NCBI GenBank assembly: GCA_009801015.1
Contig: VHZZ01000389.1
Coordinates: 32,459 to 65,981 of the forward strand
Direction of reading: 5' to 3'
Source: Silene noctiflora
Taxonomy: Eukaryota > Streptophyta > Magnoliopsida > Caryophyllales > Caryophyllaceae
DNA: 33,523 bases
A program made the position numbers and the translations under genes. Below, one piece after another: positions 19,461 through 32,277 of the stretch (the stretch's first letter is position 1; each line of letters opens with the position of its first letter). The notes beneath the pieces were generated by a model. That model was not told the DNA's origin, did not search any database, and was given only the letters and a program-made list of their open reading frames with translations.

Positions 19461-21763
19461 CTAATGTTGACACGGTTGAGTCCATAACTGTATACGTTCT
19501 TCAGCGTGTGAAACCTCGTCACTCCAGTTAGTCCGAAGGAGCATTAACAGCAATACCAACGTTTGTAGCAACAGTCCGCTAAGTACTCCAAACCAGATCC
19601 CTTGTAGACCGAGTTGAAACTTAAATCCAAGCAAACCTCCTGCAGGTAGACCTATTAAATAGTAGCATACTGCATTTATCCAACCCACTTGAGTCTGCCA
19701 CCCTGCACCAACTGCTACCCCTGCGTATTTCAATCTAAAAATTAATTACAAACTGAATTGGAAAATAAGTGGAGAAAAGTAGAAAACAGATATGTGAATA
19801 AGTTGTCGAGGGAGATTTACCGTGTAGAACAGGTTGGATGCTGTTAATTAGGATAGCAACTGCTAAGAAATAGCCTAACTTGGCAGTCGCTTTTATTACC
19901 GCACTTTCAGATGTGAACATCTTTGGAAAGTCATCCTTTGTTGCGACTGTTGCTGCAGCGAACATTACCCCAACTAGAGTTGATGTCGCTAGGGTTACAC
20001 CTGCTGCTAGTTTTGCTGCCCTGTGATTTCCTGCACCCAACTCATTGGAAACTCTCACGCTGTATTTGTTTTTTGAAGTCAAGTCAGTATTATTCCGCTT
20101 TCATTAACAATCTTGCCTGAAACTTTGTTAAGAAGTTGCTATTGTAGGAAGGATTAGGATTTAAGGTGCTTGGGTGAGCTTTCAAGCTAAGATTCCGACT
20201 TTCAAAATTACTCGCCCTAAAGCTTTAGAAGTTCAGTTTTTCTTACTGCAGAAGCGTCTTAAGTCGTAAACCAACACTTGGTAACTAATTATTGAAGGTA
20301 CATCCTCAGATAGAATAAGATTATGCTATAAACTTATAAAAGATCATTACCTGACTGCTGTACTAAAGCCATAAGTGATCATCAAAGTCCAATATTCCAT
20401 ATTCGCACTGTCGGAAATTAGAATAACAGTAACTTGAGACAAGATGAAAGAACAAAGAGTGTTGAGATATGAAGCATACTACTCCCTCCGTCTCAGTCAT
20501 TAACTTCGACTAAAATATCTCTCACAAATACTATAAAAGTAAACAAATGATTGGGACGCAGAGAGTAGTTTAAATTTGAATAGCTGATAGAACTGTTTTG
20601 GGTATTGACTAACCATATCGAAATTGCATCCACTGCAACATTTGCTTTTGGAAGCCAACCAACAAGAAGTATCACTATACTGGGGTACCATGTCTCCAAG
20701 CTGCAAGTGCAAATAAACTGTCAAGAAACCATCTCAACCAAATGTTTAATCTGATGGTTGGAGTCCCGTGATCGGTTTTATATTCTAACATAAACATATG
20801 GTTAAGGGATGCCATAGAAAAATATGTAAGTGTATATGGAAAGAGGCAAAGAGCCATGGCTCACCATAACATCAAAGCTGACGCCAAGGAGATCTTGAGA
20901 AATTCGAATAAAGATGTTACTGCTGAAAAAGATAAACCAGTCCATGACTCGGGGAAAAATCCAGAAACAATATATACCATTTGAGCAAGAACAATTATCC
21001 ACCATGAAATATTCCCAGCAATGGCAGCACCAATGAGGCCATAACGGAATACGAGCAACCAATTCAGAAATGTATGAAACCCAACCACTAGTACTGAAAT
21101 TACAGACATCACCCAAACTTTACTCTGTGCTTGAAGAAACTTTTGTATAGGAAAGTTGAAGGCGTAAGCAAACAACTGTGGGATAACCCAAATGGCATAG
21201 TTGCCCGCTGCTTCGGAGATAATTTCATCCTGGTGAATGATCTTAAGAAAAGGTTATGTAAACAAGTACAAAGGGGTGAGAAACAAAGATGTGATAAAAG
21301 TGTGATGAATGATCTTTGTAGGTGTATTCCGAGCGTTTGGAAGTCCCCCGCTCCTACAACTTAACCACTTAGCGTCTCCACAATGCTTCCCATCCCTAGC
21401 TAAGAACAGCAACATGTCAAAATCTGAATGCTTCACATTAGAGCACTGAAAGTCGAAAAGACGGAGAAAGAAACGTACCATAGCACCAAAAACAAAACCT
21501 TCAAGGACATTCTGAACGATAGAAACCGCGGCCAATTCAACCTGACCCAAAGGTCCAATGTAAGCAGTGGTTATGAATCCGATGGAAAACTGAGCAACTG
21601 ATGTTAATATAGCAGGCCCGGCTATCTCCCACATTTCCTTAGCCTCCTTCATGCTTCGAACGTGGAATTCTGTCAATCCTCTAATCTTTGACGATCCCTC
21701 GACGTCAAATGCTTCAACCCTTTCCACAGGAAGAAGCTTTTGCTCCTCGCTCTCGTCCGACAT
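19461..21763 (-). pseudogene. MATE/DTX family transporter, recently inactivated
   Basis: Six exons in normal order with intact GT-AG sites: 21479-21763, 20865-21399, 20614-20700, 20351-20407, 19821-20059 and 19461-19720. Family blocks are clear: EIAGPAILTSVAQFSIGF, LAAVSIVQNVLEGFVFGAM|LGMGS, YAFNFPIQKFLQAQSKVW, VRVSNELGAGNHRAAK, INSIQPVLHGVAVGAGWQ and CYYLIGLPAGGLLG. These are twelve-helix proton-coupled exporters of metabolites, toxins or flavonoids. Exon 2 carries three breaks: TAA at 21361-21363 where the family has Gln (SG[Q]AVGAG), a one-base loss near 21294-21299 (after RSFITLL), and TAA at 21254-21256 before PFLKII. The remaining exons are undamaged, and without the lesions the protein would be about 487 residues. 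The decay is therefore recent, or specific to this accession. An assembly error is less likely because three lesions would be needed. Confidence 0.85.
20482..20565. mobile_element. Short Stowaway-like MITE in a MATE intron
   Basis: An 84-bp element flanked by TA on both sides (20480-20481 and 20566-20567). Left end CTCCCTCCGTCTCAGTCATT; right end (reverse complement) CTCTCTGCGTCCCAATCATT. It sits in the intron between exons 3 and 4 and does not touch the splice sites. Confidence 0.8.
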
Positions 21764-22840
21764 TTATCGTTACCGCACCAATGCTCTGTACACGTAAAAT
21801 GTACGTGTATTCCTTCCTGGTTTAGAGCTATTTGGGGTCATTACGCATAGAGCAATGATTTCAATTGTAATTAGACGGAAACAGTAATCAATCTCAGTTG
21901 TATTTAACAATTGATTTCAATGCATGAGGGACGTGACTGATCATGTAATAGAATAAAATCATGTATAGAATTATGGAGGAGACGAATTCAATATGGATCC
22001 CCAGATTTGTGACCAAGTATACAAATTAGGAATAATGGTCAATGATCATCTCTATGATTAATAAAGGTCGTGTTTGGATCACACAGATCTATCATGGATT
22101 GCCCGGGTTACAATGAGAGTCGGGTGTACGGATGTCCATTTCAGCAGGTCAGTATTATCCTTTCAAACGAGTCGAGTTCATGTTAGGTCATCTCAGAATC
22201 GAGATGGACTCATCAGACTAGGTTTGGTTCGGGTCATTATTTGGTCGACTTATTAATTATTATGTGCATTCATTTTATCTTATGCTTTCTATAAGTTTCG
22301 AGCTACAATGTCATGTCGTTAATTAGATAAATTTAATTTATTTAGTTTATAAGGTAAATGTTTATTCGATCTTATTTAGGCCATTATAAACTCATGTTAT
22401 CGGGCAATCCGTTAAGTTAAACAAACATTGTATCGTGGGTCATTTTGGCTTGTCTTCGGACTGGGTCAAGTCTAGTTGATCCAACTAAGATTGTTATCCG
22501 TTCGGTTTTTGGATCGAGTCAGGTCCATTCTAGTTCATCACATTTCCAAGTTTTGCCAAATTGGACTTTCGATATCGCATGTCCAATTTAGTGAGTCGAG
22601 TTAATATTTGTCAGCTCCCTATATGGGCATACAAAATTGGTCATTCCATCACATTTCCAAGTTTTACCAAGTTTTGCCAAATTGATCATTTCAAAACGGA
22701 GATATTTACTAGTTCTAAAATTGTTATTGATCACAATGACAGCAGTGGTTGACCCATAGTTTTCCGTGCATCACACATTCACACTGACCCAGCCCAGATC
22801 CCTTCGGTCTTACTACCACGAAAAAAAAAAAAAAATATAT
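21764..22840. other. Spacer between PLAA and the MATE gene
   Basis: No gene is seen. From about 22070 to 22560 the sequence is scattered with TCGGGT, GGGTCA, CGAGTC and related words, a worn relative of the CGGGTC family. A 27-bp phrase beginning ATCACATTTCCAAGTTTTGCC (about 22538) recurs with a short insertion at about 22650-22684. Confidence 0.4.
21789..21809. promoter_or_regulatory. ACGT-core inverted repeat upstream of the MATE gene
   Basis: TACACGTA, a 5-base spacer, then TACGTGTA: a perfect inverted repeat of two ACGT cores 26-46 bases above the start codon. ACGT cores are bound by bZIP and bHLH factors in plants. Its role here is only inferred. Confidence 0.35.
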
Positions 22841-25675
22841 CTAGGTTCGTCGTGCCAGAAGTTCAATGTCAGCACCAACTTCAGCAAGCTTTACTTCTTT
22901 GGAGACTTTTGCTGTTTTTGCAATGCTCTCGACTTCAAAATCCAACGCTATTCTCTTGACAACTCCATCTAACATCTGCATTCATCCGTCGAATAACAAA
23001 TTAACAATGATAACAGACGACATAGACTTAAAGTTTCAGGCAGACATAAAGGTTTACGCATAAGATGCTGCCACATCAACCACATTAAAAGTTCATTGGT
23101 TCTGTAACAAGCTAAGGCACACCAAATGGAAAAGGAACCACAACTACCCAAAATGTGAATGGCACCGTATTGTCCATGTAGAGCAAGAATGTGGTACATG
23201 ATAACTACTAACTAATACGAAATAATTTGATAGTCAAGAATATCCACAAACTTCAACTTCAAGTATTCACCCTTGTGAAATAGCTCATTGAAGCAAAAAG
23301 CCACAGGATGCAGTCTGACAGTTGAACATGGTAACTACTAACTAATACGAGTAGAAGACGGGCCACATAATGTCATGTTCAAGGTACAGAGAACTGCTTT
23401 TTATAAGCACCCCTCTTCCCCCTCCATATTGAAAAGCAAAAACAAAGCCAAATAAAAAGAAACAGAACATACCAATGAGCCAACAGCAACTAAAGCCCGA
23501 AACTTGGCCTCCACTTCCGCGTTTTCAAACTCAGAAATCTGCAAAAAGGAATCATTGAGCACACAGCTAAATCGACAAATTTTTCTACCACTTATATAAG
23601 GCTTGGCTTTGCATGCTTATTTAATTTAAGGATTCCTCAACATTGTTGCCATGGCTAAAAATACGCAAGTACATGAAAATCGAGAACACAAATGCCTGCA
23701 GCTCAATGACAAAGAGCACATAAAAGTAAGCAGAAGAACCTCAACGGCTGCCAATAGAACTTGTGACTGCCCTTCTTCATCTTTCTTTTCAGTCAGCAAA
23801 ACCGCGTAGCTGTAAAACAGCAACTAATAGATATCAAGAAGCAAGATAAACATACTCCCAATTACAACACTCAAGGCCTTAATGCCTACTGTGAGAAAAG
23901 TCAAATGAAACATTACTCCAATGTGATGTGGTATAGAACCCCACACATTAATCTCTACCTCTAGCCACCCCCAAACAGTCATTCCATGAAATCAACCCTA
24001 TGCTTAATCGATTCACTCAGAAATCAAGAATACTCAACAGAAGAGCGGGGTTTACTTCTGCACGTGAACTTAACCATTTTTAATTTCTTGATCACAAGAT
24101 AACATGATCCATATATACCTTGCCGAATAACTGTCCAGTATCGAAGAGACACCAAGATAGATGACAAGATAAGTTTGGTAGAAGAGTAGCTATTAAGGAT
24201 AATGTAAGTATCAGACACTCACTTGAGAATCAGTGTAGAATAAGCCAATTGCACATGCTTACTAGATGATGAGTATAAACCAGAGAATGCATCAAGTATC
24301 TGCAATTAAAAGAAAACAAACCAACATTATACCAACCCTGCCCATCATTATCACTTAAATGAGTGAGGGGGAACATGATATAGGCACATTAACAACATAA
24401 GTATAAATGCACAAACTCTAGACTCTGGGAAGAAATGGTCCTCGTGATCAACTAGTGACATACGCCACTCCACAGATTTCCATAGAGATGCGTCAAAAGA
24501 AATTTTGCGGAGGACAAGAAAGAGTGAAAACTCTTATTTTCTAAGAAGTGGTCTGGAAGAATCAGGTGACAAAAGTAACATTTTCACAGCAATTATTTAC
24601 AACTGAAGTGAGCTATAAACATACAATACATCCAAACTTATGACCTACGCACAAGAAGCAAGTAATTGATCACTGGCTGCTCAGAATCATTGCTTTTTAG
24701 CGCCTTAATATAAATTCCTCTAACTCATCAGTCATTGACCAATTACCCTACTGTTCCAAATAGCTAGAAGCATGTGAAAGTTTGAAACTTCAATGATCAT
24801 AAATTCATAATGACTACTAAATGAACAAGACACTAAAGTGGAGAACAAAAATCCAAGAGGTACCGTACAAGGACAAGAGCATATCATTGAGGTAATTGGT
24901 AAACTGCAGCATTTGAAACAACATGATAAAAAAATTGCCAGGTGAAACTATGATAAACATAAACAGCAGCACTTGAAATTGCTTTGCCTAGCAGGAATTA
25001 CAAGTAACTAGAAATTGGAACGAACCTCGCTGCGGTGATTATGAAGCCATGAGTGGAAGCAAGAGCTTTTAAAGAGATTGGTTACTGCACGAAGGGCAGT
25101 TAAAATATTGGCAGGAGTCCCTGGCTTCACCGCTTTCTTGATTGTCTCCAACAGTGCATCTGACAAGAAAGCGACAGGAAGCAAATTTATGTTTTAATTC
25201 TTCAGATCAAGAAATAAAAGGAACCAGTGGAGATATGGAGAGTAACGTGGTGTGAGACAAAAATTACAACTCGGTTTTATGCTTACCATCAGGATAGTTA
25301 ATGAGCTTCAGGAGTTTAACAGCTCCATCAGGATGCAAAATTATCATGCGTAGTATGTCAATTACTGCACTCAACAATGGACATGAATATCATTCCCATA
25401 ATCAGAAGACACCAAAAATTGAATTGTGTTTTTTTGACTTAAATCGAGTTCAGCACATGCCTGGAAAAATCATAGACAAAGGCCATGAGTTAAGCAATTT
25501 GAACAACAAACCAATGTCATCATCAGCGAAAGTGCTACTATGATAATATGAAGTGTCTTTCAGAATCTTCACAACAGCATTAAGTCTAGAAGATTCCAGT
25601 TCTGTCAGGGATAGCTGCCTCCGATCCTTCAAAGTTGAGAAAGACAGGGAAAGTCGTTCAGAAAAGTGCTAGATG

Positions 25676-25715
<40 letters not shown>

Positions 25716-28700
25716 AACGACGGGGGTTCAAGGTCCAGTTTTACGAGTCATGTCAGAATATAGATTAGGTCAGATAGGGGACGGGTTATATGGATAATGA
25801 ATCACAGGTCCGATAAGGACATAATACAGGTCAAAAAGCAGTTTTTTACGCCTTTTCTTTTACATTTTAAATAAAAAAATAAATTAGATCGCATTTGATA
25901 TTAATACTTTAATCATATTCATTTAGAGTACTTAATTTGAAATAATAATAATAATAAAATTAATTTTTTTTAAGTAACTATTTTATTATTAAATGATACC
26001 GAGTACAAAAGATACAAATTAGATTTTTTAATCATGTTTGTGATTTAAAGTACTAAAATTAGTACTCCTTTTTTAATAATTATTACACGATTAAAACATA
26101 AATACTAACTTTTTTTTTGTCTCACGAAGCACGTACATAGTCGCATTACAATAAAAGGGAGGGGGATTCGAACCTGGAACCTATTGTCCACAATACCTCC
26201 GTCTTAACCACTAGACTAAATACTAATGTTTTAATAATATATAACTATGGACTCTTAATTTTCTGATAATATTTAAATATATATTTAACCACCGGTTCGA
26301 GTGGGTCAAGTCAGGTTTTGACTAAAGACTAACGAGCCGTTTTGGGTTACTTATCCCGGCCCAAGATTTACGGGTTTTTACCCTGAAAAAACTGTTCGTG
26401 CAGGTCGGGTTTACGGGGCGGGTGAAATTTTGACAAGTCTATTAATACAGTTTCAAATAAGAGTATCTGAGACCCTTTTATTCTTTTTACAGTGCAAGTT
26501 CACATAATTCTCACAATACCACATGTTCATTAAATAAAGAAGCAAGCAAAAGGTGANGATTAAAATTCAGATTAAAGAAGAAAGTTTAACGCTCAAATTA
26601 TATCCAGAACACAAAGCCATAAATCAAGGCATCTACCTGATCAGAGAGGAGTGTACTGTTAAATTCAGAAACTTTTTTCAGAATTCCATCAAATTGAGCC
26701 GTGTCAAAGATAAGGAATCCTTTCTGCAAAAAAAAGAAAAAAACAACTCATAGGTCAATAATCAGAAATCAAAATTTATCAGCAGGGTTGGCCTAGCGAT
26801 GACCCATATAGGGCCCGACTGATCGTCACTTGTCTCTGTCAACCACATAGATGGCTTCATTTTGTATNAAAAATTAGCCATTATGTAACAAACAGATGAG
26901 AAAGGCTCAAAGGCATGACCGCAAGCACCTTCAATGATTGAAATGAACATTTAATATCATAAATGTTATGTTACTCGATACTTCACTTCGTTGCCGTATT
27001 CCGTATCCGATACGACACTTTGATAACATTTTAGACCAAAATATTGAAATTTTCGCATAAAATAACCGTATCAGATACTCCGATACGTATTTTGTCGGAT
27101 ACGAGTAGACGAGTCCAAATAACATAGCATAAATGTAGCAGTGAAGCACAATCTCACATGTATACCTTCGGAATATGCTTGAAGGCAGCTTTCCTAGTAT
27201 TACCTGTCAATTATAAGATTAAGATCTGCAGGAGATATGGGCTAACATTTGAAAAAGCAAGCAATGCCTAGAACTCGATGAACAATTTTACTGAGCCGAA
27301 AAGAGAAGATGAAATTTGTGCAAACAGTACACACCGTTCTGGTTAGATGTCCTCCCAGGTACATAAGCATTGGCTGTAATGTCAAACAAAACATAAGGTA
27401 ACTATAAGAAGGCAGCAAAATATAAATATTGAAGCTCATGTATCATTTATTTACAGCTACCTCCAGTGTAAGGATCACAAAAAGATGGATCAAAAGAAAC
27501 GGTCTTCTGACCAGTATATTCAAGAATAATATCCACAATTTGTTGCAGGTACGACAACGGAAGATTCTCCTTCAGAAGCCACTTATCAGCCGTATCATAT
27601 GGGTTATCTAGAACACGATTAACCAAGGTCAATGAAATATATTACAAGAGGATATTTACAGCAGTAAATTACAAGTGGTAAAGAACAATAATAAATGGCC
27701 CATAAATGCCATTGAGCTTGGTAATGATTTCATAATTGATAGACAACATCGAAGAATGAAATTAAAAAGAAGTTGAATAAAGTAAAAGCAGCAAGTACCT
27801 GATCGATTATAAGGTAGTTTTCGGATAGGCTCTCCATCTCCAATGTCAACAGTAAGAACTGACCAAAGACATTATGAAGGCTAAGGTTAAAATGGAGACT
27901 ACAAACAAGACTGAGAGTTTCACACAGCACAGCAAAGTAAGCAAACTCAGTATGCCAACACTGATGGTCAATCTTGACGACAACAATATTGAGTAATGAT
28001 CCCCTTGTTCAAAGAAAATGGAAGAATGTACGTGTACATTCGCTGAAAAGGGCACGGGGAAATTTTTAAGAGCCTAACTGGCAATGCTTGACTAAAAATG
28101 CCACATTATGTCTCAGACTCTTAGAAGTCTACTCACCATATTCATATTCCCTTCCATCAAGTACAAAACGCTTGATTCCATCCTCAGCTCTGTCAACAAC
28201 TTCAGCAATCTGGAGAGGAGCAGCTCTTTTAATGTCAGCAGCACAGAGTGGAGAAAACAAGAAATAAATAATGGGCAGAATTGCTTCAACACAATCAGCA
28301 CATGAGCCGCCTGCTTGACAGTGGAGAGATAAATCAAAGCCAAAAATGCCAACATGTAACCAAAAAATCAAATTTAAGGACTTCAAATATTCTCAAAAAC
28401 AAGAACCATGGATCATTGAAAGATTTAATTCAAAACATTGCACAGCTAATTTTCCTTAAAGTAAATTGCATAAAAGTGAAATTGCTATCAGAACAAAGAG
28501 TAAAATTTACAGTACTTTTTTCCACTTATGTTCTCTCATATTCCATGAATACGCTACACCATTGTCGCCTTCTCTAACAATTTTAGTTTGACCATCACTT
28601 GAACCTGGGAACAAGACAGATAAGGAGAATGAAATATGGATGGAATTGACGGTGGAGCCTCAAATGAAATGATCAGTAAAAGAGGCCGAACCAGAAAAAT

Positions 28701-31700
28701 AATGCACAAAACAAAAATCTGATAATTTTGAATAGAAGAACACTGGGCATACAAACCTGGAACTTGCAAGGCATCCAATCCAGGTAAATCCTCCAGCTTT
28801 AAGCCTCCGACTCTCTTTCTAACACAAACAAGCCACAAAGCACATCACCCCAAGCTCAGATTTCCAATACATCACATCATTACGTAAACTGGAAAGAAAT
28901 GATCTCAATATCGCAAAAGGAAAACCCATAAATGGCTTTTCATAATCTAATTAACAAAAACATGCATTACGCTACACCTTAGCCAGAGGCAACTCCTTTG
29001 ACGGTTAAGAGTTAAGACAGCACTATAATCTTTAATAGGGATTTTATAGCCTAATATTACCATTAATCATTAAGTATTTTCACAATACCTGCTGATCTTG
29101 TAATCCGAAAGCTGAGATAAATATGATTCTCGCTCGCGGGGTTCCGCAGTCCTATCTTGATGAGTTGTCCATATACGAACCACTCCATCTGAACATGCTG
29201 TTACTAAATCCCCATTTTCCAAGAACTTGACATCCCAAACACATCCAGGATGCTCTATAGTCTGAACACAAAAACCATCTGCAAGCAGTTTCGTTATCCC
29301 AACAAAAAAAAAAAAAAAAAGTAAATCGCCTCTCTTTTCGGAAGAAAGACCAAGATGTATGCAGTAGCGAAAATATGTATCGAAATATTACAAAATGCGC
29401 ATGCCTATTTCAGTCCCACTTCACACTGGCACATGGAACAATATGTACAAGATAAATTAAGTCCAGTACCAAAAGCATGTTTTAAGTATTAACTCCCCGC
29501 AATACTGAACATACAAGCAAAGTAGAAGGCAGGCATGATTATTATTCCTTGAAACACATGATGATTGATTTACAACATAGAACAGCATATATACAAGAGA
29601 AACAACCATTCCATATCTTTGCCAAGCAATCTTCGCTACCACTGGCTACAAGACCCGAGATGTGTGAATCAACAGAGTAAACAATGGATGTGTGTCCAAC
29701 CATCTCCATCAGAACTTCACCCGTTAGAGCCCACAGTCTCACAGAACTAGAAGCACAAACCAGAGCAAAAAAAAATTGGTTAGAAGTTCAATATAAAACA
29801 AAAGAGCATAATTGTAATACCTCATATGTCTTTTCAATTTTTTTTGTAATTTATGACTGGCTTCATATCAAAAGAGCTTATTGTCATCTGCATCCTTCTT
29901 CATTTCAATAATATTCCCTCAAGTTCAAGAGTATATACTAGGTAAAAAATTAAACCACTAGCTAGCATAATCAATGATATGTGACAAACTGGATTCACTA
30001 AAGGAAGGACGAATTATTGAAATATATAACCCTTAGCTCATTAAATTACATGGATCAAAATCAAGAACAGGCCATACAGATCTTAATGATAAACACCATC
30101 TTTCAGTCTCCATTGCATAAGAGAAGAAGAGTCAAGATGAAACAGAGATAATTCTTACCCATCATGAGAAGCCGAAAGAATTCCTAAATGAGACATGACA
30201 GCCAAGTCTCGAACAGTATCTGAAGAGTCCACAGCAGGTTAAAACAGAAGAAAAGTAAGAGCAACTAATTGAACATATTTGCAGTGGTGGAATTCTCAAG
30301 AATGAAGCCACAAACAAGATCATAGGGAAGAAACCGAGAACTCAAGAAAACGAAGAGGAGACAAACCAGTATGCCCAACCAACGTGCGAACACATGTTTT
30401 TCCCTTCCAAAGCTTGAGAGTCGAGTCGCTGGATCCTAACATTTTCATTAAATAACAACGGTAAGAGGCTGCTTATTTGATTAGTTATACAGATGATAAG
30501 CTGTTTCTGACTATTAAAAAGGCCATTGCACTGTAGATCGCCAACAGCAGCACACAAACAGCGTTACACAGGATTTGGAACTAAGGGGATCGGTCAAGAC
30601 CTAAACAGACTCAAGTGATCAAATATGCACTCACCAACAGTTCTGAAATTTAGCCATCATGCACATCAGGCTGGCTTAAAAAGTGCAATATGTCCATAAA
30701 ATACAGATCACACGTTTTTTTCTTATCCTAATGACCAGATCCACCCTTGCATCTTTAGTCTTTACACAATAATCAAATACATAAAAAGAAACTATACCTG
30801 TAGCAAGTTCGCCTGATGGTAGCTTAATAACAGCTTGTACTGCAGTGTTATGAGCATTCCATGATTCCACAGCTTTGCCGTTTCTCCATCGTTTGAGAGT
30901 GCTACAAGAAGAGAGTCCAGATTGCAGTTTCATGAGGGAGTAACAAATATTTTACTACGCAAAATGAGGTCCTTTTGCATCCAGCCTAGCTTTTTCTCAC
31001 ATGTTAACAATGAGTCCCAAGTTAATAATATCATAACTCCACTGATTTGAGCATATCATAAAAGCAAAAGTGCACTTTACTGAAGCCCATTTCCACCCAG
31101 AATTCACATAAGCACATCCAAAACTTGCAACCATACCTCAAACCTAGAATAAACTTAATCACAGTACTTGCGCTGGGTTCAATTTTCGCTTTCACCTCAT
31201 AGTCAAGACACTCAAGACCTGAGTGAAATTTCTAGTGGACTACTATGTAAAAAACTCCACATATCGTTACCTTTAAATGGCGAGGTAACAGGAGTCGAGC
31301 CTAAGCTACCATATTCCTATATCAACAACACAAAGAGGATGTTTCCAAATGACACAAATAGGCTGATAAGTGAAGCCGTATATACAAAACCTTAGCCATG
31401 TGTTCAAGATACAGATAAGCTGTTTGGGAATAACGCAATCACGAAAATACTCACGCCAATACCAAACAGTCTAAACAAACCTATTATCCCCAATTTCGCT
31501 CTTCCAATTAATAACAATATGTCAAGCGCTGAACAGAACATTGTACAATCAGCAACATATCCACATAATCGCAACAAAAATGACAAAAACAAACAAGAAA
31601 ATGCTCAAATTACCAATCAATAGACGAGGAGATGATATCGCCATTATCATCCGAGGCAATGCCAGTGACCTGCATAGTATGACCTCTCAAAACCTGAACT

Positions 31701-32165
31701 CTGTTACCAGTCTTCAAGTCCCAAACACACACCAAAGTATCCATCCCACCGGACACGATACCGCCTTCTGGAAACTCCTGGTTAGGCGAAATCCACACTA
31801 GCGGACCGACAAAGCTAGTATGTAACATCACCATTGAATAGACGCAGCGATACTTGTTTCTTGGATCAATCCTCCAAAACCTCACCGTTTTATCTCTCGA
31901 CGACGTCGCAATACCGGCATTGCCGCAAACACATATTCGCCTAACCTAAACATTCAATTATTATGATTCTTAGGGTTTACGCAACAAAATTGACGGATAA
32001 TTCATTGCAATTGTAATCAAAATGTAACTATTATGCATAATTAGCAAGAAAATTGCGACAAAAATTACTGTAAAAAAAGCGAAGATTAAAGCATACATCG
32101 TGTTCGTGACGATGGAGTTGAGAGCTGAGTTGATAGTCCTGGAAATCGATCTCCATGATTTTCAT
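22841..32165 (-). CDS. PLAA/Doa1/Ufd3-type ubiquitin and Cdc48 cofactor (WD40-PFU-PUL)
   Basis: Twenty-two exons: 32097-32165, 31614-31945, 30798-30901, 30367-30435, 30159-30219, 29607-29746, 29089-29278, 28757-28818, 28516-28604, 28137-28209, 27799-27858, 27461-27607, 27335-27373, 27166-27203, 26637-26723, 25461-25626, 25287-25364, 25026-25159, 24223-24299, 23740-23809, 23473-23538 and 22841-22975. The product is 761 residues; the Arabidopsis homologue as I recall it has about 760. Domains: seven WD40 repeats (about 12-300; DKTVRFWRID, STLKLWKGKTC, GSVRLWALTGE), a PFU ubiquitin-binding domain (about 345-440; DGQTKIVREGDNGVAYSW, VDIGDGEPIRKLPYNRSDNP), and a PUL armadillo-type domain binding Cdc48/p97 (about 500-755). 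Yeast Doa1 and animal PLAA sort ubiquitinated cargo and sustain free ubiquitin. Intron 16 starts GC. A second ATG at 32156 could also serve. Long introns hold inserted repeats. Confidence 0.94.
25676..25713. repeat. Run of 38 A in PLAA intron 15
   Basis: Thirty-eight consecutive A on the plus strand. It marks the left edge of inserted sequence that fills most of the 1-kb intron 15; neighbouring introns without insertions are far shorter. It may be the tail of a retroposed element, but no matching body is recognised. Confidence 0.7.
26109..26216 (-). mobile_element. Short tRNA-derived SINE in PLAA intron 15
   Basis: On the minus strand the element begins GTCTAGTGGTTAAGACGGAGG (A-box-like TCTAGTGGTTAAGAC), carries GGTTCGAATCCCC (B box) and ends in a run of nine A. 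It is flanked by perfect 10-bp target duplications, TAAATACTAA at 26099-26108 and 26217-26226. The body is only 108 bp, short for a plant SINE. It lies in the same orientation as the host gene. Confidence 0.88.
26290..26441 (-). repeat. CGGGTC-family fragment in PLAA intron 15
   Basis: On the minus strand it begins AGACTTGTCAAAATTT and continues CACCCGCCCCGTAAACCCGACC. The start resembles the terminus of the element at 2181-2636 (TAGACCTGGCAAA), and the interior has the same GGGT-rich habit. The other end is not clear. Confidence 0.45.
26967..27128. mobile_element. hAT-like MITE in PLAA intron 14
   Basis: The direct repeat ATAAATGT lies on each side (26959-26966 and 27129-27136). The left end TATGTTACTCGATAC is an inverted relative of the right end (reverse complement GCTATGTTATTTGGACTCG). 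The interior has repeated CCGATACG and CGGATACG words. This resembles a TATGTT.CTCGGACTC-type element that is common in plants. The 8-bp duplication fits the hAT class, though the exact end may differ by one or two bases. Confidence 0.6.
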
Positions 32166-32277
32166 TTTCTTGAGCTTTCTTTCGCTGCAAGTTTTACTAT
32201 TCACTGTATTCAGTTGCAACTGTAAATGTCTGTAATTAGTCGTCCCAATTTTAGCAGTAAGTATATGATTTATTACC

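Noticed and set aside
25676-25713. Poly(A) tail of a processed gene copy
   Set aside because: No recognisable coding sequence or target duplication lies beside it, so it was kept as a simple repeat only.
26109-26216. tRNA gene suggested by A-box and B-box motifs
   Set aside because: The motifs lie in a body with a terminal A run and direct target duplications, and no full cloverleaf can be drawn. It is a SINE.
26780-26870. GGTTGGCCTAGCG word resembling a SINE head
   Set aside because: No B box at the right distance, no tail and no target duplication; left as intron sequence of PLAA.
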